Of a stretch of 64,000 nt of DNA, positions 59,261-64,000 are shown in pieces. Numbering within the stretch: position 1 is the first letter of the stretch; each line of letters begins with the position of its first letter. This DNA comes from Plotosus lineatus (taxonomy: Eukaryota > Chordata > Actinopteri > Siluriformes > Plotosidae): NCBI GenBank assembly GCA_024760905.1, contig CM045729.1, positions 46,321,080-46,385,079 on the forward strand, given 5' to 3'. The notes beneath the pieces were generated by a model, which had not been told where the DNA came from, did not search any database, and was given only the letters and a program-made list of their open reading frames with translations. The translations under genes were made by a program, and so were the position numbers.

Positions 59261-59842
59261 GTGAGAAAAATGCACCTGACAGCACTTGTCAAGCACCACC
59301 AGCACATCAGAAATGTTTAAAGACAGATAACATGTCAGAGAACATTTTTCCTGCTGAATATGAGGACTGGGTGCTTAGAGTAGCGTGTGTAGCTGAAAAG
59401 GCCACTTGGCTGTTCTGCTGTCCTTTGCCACATTTCCTCTTCCTTTTTCTGCCATGCTGAATGTTACACCTGTCGCAACATGATGAACAGTGGCATGGAC
59501 AGGTGCCCACTCCCCTCGGGGCCTGCCAGAGCTCCATAAAGAAAAGCCCAGGGGTTGCCGTTGACAACCTGTCGCTCTGATTCTGTGTCCACATCACTAG
59601 CAGGATGCACAGGGGTGTGAGTGCCTGAGGTGGAGCCTTGGGGCAGTGCCCAGCTTTAGAAAAGTTTTATCACAGTGACAAAGAAAAAGAGAGACAGAGC
59701 TAGAGGGCAGGGAACACTGCCAGCTAGCTTGGGGTTAAAGACTCTCTCTGTGTAGGGTGTGGATGAGGTTGAACATTTTTGGCCAGGCTGCCTGTATCCA
59801 TGCAATCGTTCATATACTGTATCCTCTGTATTTTAAGCAATA
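59261..59842. other. 5' part of intron 9, open in frame for 66 codons
   Basis: Directly after the exon 9 donor the nrp2 frame stays open to TGA at 59458. No AATAAA is seen in this stretch. The nearest I see is near 60962. Confidence 0.4.
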
Positions 59843-60649
59843 CAGGCACTCCCCGCTTTACGCTCATTTGTTTTACGTATTTTTCAATTTTACCTTAAAA
59901 AGAAATTGTCAAATTTTGAGTTTAGCGTGCTCTCTGTAGTACTAGACGTACCTACGTAGCACGCTGACGTAATAAGCTACTTCCGCATGACGCTGCGTCC
60001 ATTGTTTTCAAACGACAGACTGAACGTGCCCCTCCTTCTTCCCAGTTCACCGCGTGTTACCCTTGTGTTAAGATGTTGTCTCTGTGATCTTTGTGTTTAC
60101 ACTGCTTTGCGGACTTTTGTAACCCTAAGCAAATATGGTTGGTCAGAAGCATAAGCCTACTAGTGATAGTGGTGATCAGAAAAAGTGGCAAGCCATCTCG
60201 TTAGAAACAAAGATGGCTATTATCAAGAAAATTGATGCTGGTGAAAAACATGTGACTGTTGCACGTTTCTTTCAAATGGCTCCGTCGACCATCGGAACCA
60301 TTTACAAGCAGAGAGATCTCATCACAGAGCATGTTAAAGGTTATATTTGATACTGTATTTGATATTTGATGAGTGAATTTGATGAAAATTTATCAATTTG
60401 AATTTATTTTGCTTGAATTGAATTTATTTGCAATTAATGTTGATATTATTTGATATTATTTTACAATGTTATGTTTATAATAATTGATTTAGGGGCGTTT
60501 TATGAGATACGGTAATGGTATTTATGGATGTATAGTACAGTATGAACGTTATACGTCACTCGAACATACAGTAACAACTTCCGTTTTTTTTTTTCACCTG
60601 ACGTTTGGCCATCCGGAACCGAACTAAAGCGTAAGTTAGGGAGCGTCTG
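59843..60649 (+). mobile_element. Tigger-like (pogo) element T3, a second family
   Basis: 807 bp between TA dinucleotides. Ends CAGGCACTCCCCGCTTTACG and inverted CAGACGCTCCCTAACTTACG, close in form to Tigger/pogo ends. Carries a + strand N-terminal transposase fragment (60135-60350), then non-coding DNA. Internally deleted. Confidence 0.85.
60135..60350 (+). pseudogene. Tigger-type transposase N-terminal fragment with intact helix-turn-helix
   Basis: 71 codons from ATG to TGA. AISLETKMAIIKKIDAGEKH and ARFFQMAPSTIGTIYKQRD give a whole CENP-B-type N-terminal helix-turn-helix, followed by TEHVKG where Tigger proteins continue. The stop comes directly after that, and the DDE domain is gone. Might still bind Tigger ends if expressed, which is speculation. 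Confidence 0.75.
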
Positions 60650-61203
60650 TATACGGTATGGAGCTGATATAAATAGTGAAGGATAGCTTTGAGGAAGTAG
60701 TTTCTTTTTTGCTTTCTATTAAATGTTTGTGATGATTATATGATGTTGTATATTAAACTTCTGAAGCAGCCTCTATAGAAGAGTAAAACTTTACCTTGTG
60801 ATGATGTACGACTCTCAAGATGGCGCATTGTCACTGTACTAAGAGTAATGTCTATCCAGCATCTGCCGAGTTTGAGTAATAATAGTGAAACTCAATGTTG
60901 AGGTTAAAAGTTTATTCAGAGTTTACAGTTGAACTCTGTTCAGTCTAACTGGTATAATAATAATAAACGCAAGGTTCTACTATATTTACTTCAATGTATG
61001 AACAGAGCTCTGTCTAGACCTCATTCTGTTGTAAATGTTCAAGCTTGCAGGGAGAGACTTCAGGCAGCGCAGAGGCTCAGTATGTGATTATAAACTGCTT
61101 CATTTCAGTGAATAACTTTTCTACATTACTTTCATTCATACTCATTACATTAGATTACTCTGTAGAAATGTAGCTTGCAGTGTCAGAGTCATTACCATGC
61201 ATG

Positions 61204-61270
<67 letters not shown>

Positions 61271-61307
61271 AAAGTATAGATTAGGAATGAAAGTGTTCTT
61301 AGTTACT
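60650..61307. other. intron 9 stretch with (AT)n
   Basis: (AT)n at 61206-61267. Nothing else recognised. Confidence 0.5.
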
Positions 61308-61945
61308 CACTCACTCATTTGCTGAACCGCTTCACTCCAGGAAGGCTGGACATTGGACAAAGGCAGGCTCGTCAGACCATCACGGGGCAACATTGACAAT
61401 CAATCACTCTCACATCCACACCTACTGGTAATTTTGAACAGCCACACTTAGTCTATATAGCAAATCTGTTGTGTAAAGGTTAGGGTGCTGGGCTCATGAT
61501 AGGGAGGTTGTGTGTTCAAATCCCAGTTAGACCCTCACTGTGCTAAGACCCCTGGGCAAGGTCTTAACCACAAGTGTGCCTCTGGTCACCCAGCAGTATA
61601 AATGGGTACCAGTAAAAATATACTGGGACGGTAACCTGCGATGGACTAGCGTCCCATCCAGGAGGAGTTGTACTTGTCCTTCACGCTATGGAAACCGGGG
61701 ATAAGCACCGGCCCGATGAGCCACCATGGCTCGGGTGTAAAAAGCCCAACAGACTTTACCTTACACTTACTAGTCTAATGTGGATGTCTTTGGACTGCGG
61801 GAGGAAACCGGATAATTGGGAGGAAACTCCACACAAGAACAGGGCGAACATGAAACTTTACAGAAATGCCCGAGCCCGGGAAATGAACCCACAAACTTCT
61901 TGCTGTAAGGCGGAAATGCTAAACACCATGGCGTGATGCCTCCCT
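61308..61945 (-). mobile_element. DANA-like SINE, split by SINE E
   Basis: AACCGCTTCACTCCAGGAAG and GGTAATTTTGAACAGCCACA on the left. GTGGATGTCTTTGGACTGCG and GAAATGAACCCACAAACTTC on the right. The two halves join when 61467-61766 is removed. Confidence 0.75.
61467..61766 (+). mobile_element. SINE family E, nested
   Basis: AAAGGTTAGGGTGCTGGGCT head through GCGATGGACTAGCGTCCCAT to AAAAAGCCCAACAGACTTTA. TAGTCTA-containing flanks on both sides suggest a short duplication. Confidence 0.75.
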
Positions 61946-62828
61946 TGTTCTTAGTTAGCTTTAGCTAATATTTTCCTTCTTTCTTTTTTTTTTTTTTTTT
62001 AAAGGAGTACTAATTCAAAACCCGGCACTTTGCAGTTTGTTTATCCAGTTTATTGTTTGAAAGATCTCTTTAAAAACTATAATCAAATATTTTTAATCTC
62101 CATACATTTCAAAAGTAGAGCAACATATAAAAGTAGAAAATGTCACCATGTTAACATATTATATTTTTATGCTCCTAAAGTTAGCACTATTATTAGCACT
62201 TTACCAGATGTTTTGTGAGCTTGCTGTGCGAGGCATCATGTGATTGAGGAATACTGTGGATAGAAGACAGGGTGTGGTTCTGTGCTGTAAAGTGAGTGTG
62301 TGTTTGGGGGAGGGGGGTTTGCAGTGTAGTCTGTCTGAGGCACCAAATTGACTGATTCAGTGAGTAATAAAGCTGTGCGAGACTCTGTAGCCAGATGTGT
62401 GAGATGCAGGGGGTCAAGTCCTCCTCCCAGCTCCTACAAACCCAGACATACGCTTACCGCTCTTTCGACAAACATACACATGATGACACAATCCTACACA
62501 CTCCTCGCCCACTCATTCACACATACACCGTGTGTGACACTGAGATAATTCATTAATCTCTTACATATTTTCTGTTATTTCCAGCTACAAGCTTGCTTCA
62601 CTTCTTTGCGCTCTAGTTCAACAACAGAGGCCACTGAAAACACATGATATTATTAGTATGCCTCCCAGCACTGTAAACGTAATACTTCAGAGCACTCTAG
62701 TTCAACTTAGCGGTGTATTTTTTAAGTTCTGCTTGCTTAAGCAGCTAGAAATGTAAAGACATGAGGGGACAGAGGACAGTGCTGAGTGGACAGCACATGG
62801 CAGCTCTTGTTCCAGATGGAGAGAGAGA

Positions 62829-62874
<46 letters not shown>

Positions 62875-63136
62875 TTAAATATTCAGGTGACTAACTCAGT
62901 TTCACTCCACTGAACAGCATGATTTAACTCACACACACATCTGCTGCTACCATTAGAGCCATAACCTGACCTGATACAGGCCTCTCTTACAGACTAGGGC
63001 TGTCAAATTCCTTTAAAGCATTCTTTATATTTAGTATTCAAATGCGGAAGTGCTTCGTTTGCACAGCTGATCAAAACCTTTTTTTTTTTAATCAGAAATG
63101 TCCTGTTCAGTACTCTGATTAACACCTGCTATATAA
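61946..63136. other. intron 9 stretch, (GA)n tract only
   Basis: (GA)n at 62818-62872. I looked for the nrp2 linker and MAM exons here and found none. Confidence 0.5.
62818..62872. repeat. (GA)n microsatellite
   Basis: Purine-only tract with one GG interruption. Confidence 0.95.
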
Positions 63137-63138
63137 AG

Positions 63139-63192
<54 letters not shown>

Positions 63193-63200
63193 AATATAGT

Positions 63201-63254
<54 letters not shown>

Positions 63255-63267
63255 ATAAAGTTATACA

Positions 63268-63309
<42 letters not shown>

Positions 63310-63455
63310 ATATAAAGTTATACACACACACATACACACACACACACACACACACGAAATATAGTTTTATACACACACACACACACACACATGAAATATA
63401 AAGTTATACACACACATGTACACACCCACACACACACACACACGAAATATAGTTT

Positions 63456-63505
<50 letters not shown>

Positions 63506-63513
63506 AAATATAG

Positions 63514-63572
<59 letters not shown>

Positions 63573-63606
63573 TATAAAGTTATACACACACATACACAAA
63601 TATAGT

Positions 63607-63654
<48 letters not shown>

Positions 63655-63727
63655 AAATATACAGTTATACACACACACACACACACACACACACGAAATA
63701 TAAAGCTACACACACACACACACACTT
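63137..63727. repeat. compound array: (CA)n blocks with an AT-rich spacer
   Basis: About 12 (CA)n blocks of 16-60 bp are separated by 11 copies of a 14-18 bp spacer of the form GAAATATA(AA)GTTATA. Spacer variants (GTTTTATA, ACAGTTATA, AAGCTACA) recur, so this is a higher-order tandem repeat. Confidence 0.93.
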
Positions 63728-63765
63728 CTTTCTTTCTTTTTATTTTACATTTACAGTATTTGGCG

Positions 63766-64000
63766 GGGGGCAGTGGTGGTCTAGTGGTATAGGGCGCTGG
63801 ATCGCTGATCCAAAGGTTGGGGTTTCGAGTCCCACTCTCCACAAGGTTGTCACTGTCTTCCCCAGTGCAGCTAACTGGGTTATCAAAGGCCGGCCATGTC
63901 TCTCACTGTCGATAGTGAGAGGTTCATGTAAAAGAACCATTGCTGACTTTCGTAAAGAGTAGCTGCAAAGCCGTCGGCGTGTTTCCGCCCTGCGATGGCC
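63766..64000 (+). mobile_element. SINE family A, D-type, cut by the window end
   Basis: Head GGTCTAGTGGTATAGGGCGC, then body to CCGCCCTGCGATGGCC, the D-type wording, at the last base. Confidence 0.85.

Noticed and set aside
63137..63727. CRISPR-like array of regularly spaced repeats
   Set aside because: The spaced units are short AT-rich words between CA runs of variable length in a vertebrate intron. There are no unique spacers or cas genes.
63139..63842. Long Cys-Val and Thr-His repeat ORFs here and at every other CA/TG tract
   Set aside because: Dinucleotide repeats leave two frames open by composition. There is no splice context and no protein family.
59261..64000. MAM-domain or linker exon of nrp2 in the last 4.7 kb
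   Set aside because: No acceptor followed by a phase-1 frame with linker or MAM wording was found. These exons should lie beyond the window.

Overview
The window is a piece of a vertebrate genome, almost certainly a teleost fish. It has GT/AG-spliced coding exons in long AT-rich introns, very many (CA)n/(TG)n microsatellites, and fish-type repeats: tRNA-headed SINEs including a DANA-like family, an RTE-type LINE 3' end, hAT, pogo/Tigger-like and TTAA-flanked DNA transposons. Nothing prokaryotic is present.

The only host gene I can support is neuropilin-2 (nrp2; the a or b teleost paralogue is not resolved), on the + strand. Nine exons splice with consistent phase into 1,668 nt (556 codons) without an in-frame stop. 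They encode CUB a1 (exons at 1-136 and 15469-15650), CUB a2 (29701-29928, 31773-31928), coagulation factor V/VIII-type b1 (33690-33859, 37724-37879, 56992-57136) and b2 (58337-58686, 59116-59260). The signal peptide exon lies upstream of the window. The linker, MAM (c) domain, transmembrane segment and tail lie downstream. The product is a single-pass cell-surface co-receptor for class 3 semaphorins and VEGF family ligands.

Layout: 137-15468 is intron 1 of the window, with a repeat-free block at about 5860-8590 and a TTAA-flanked MITE packed with ACGT motifs at 12685-13404. 15651-29700 is intron 2. 29929-37723 holds three short introns and most of the a2 and b1 coding sequence. 37880-56991 is a 19 kb intron filled with transposons: two nearly identical Tigger-like elements, an RTE LINE tail, and many SINEs. 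57137-59260 carries the last three coding segments. 59261-64000 is a further intron with another Tigger-like element, a nested SINE pair and a compound CA-repeat array.

The most notable signals are: (1) a (TG)22-T4 tract directly at the 3' splice site of the in-frame 156-nt exon 4, the same layout as the CFTR exon 9 TG/T tract; (2) SINEs built by mixing heads and tails, with target-site duplications showing that the chimeras moved as units; (3) the ACGT-dense MITE; (4) a 163-bp unidentified insertion with 10-bp inverted ends inside a SINE; (5) a Phe in place of a conserved Tyr in the b1 ligand pocket. Exon labels in this report count from the first exon in the window.
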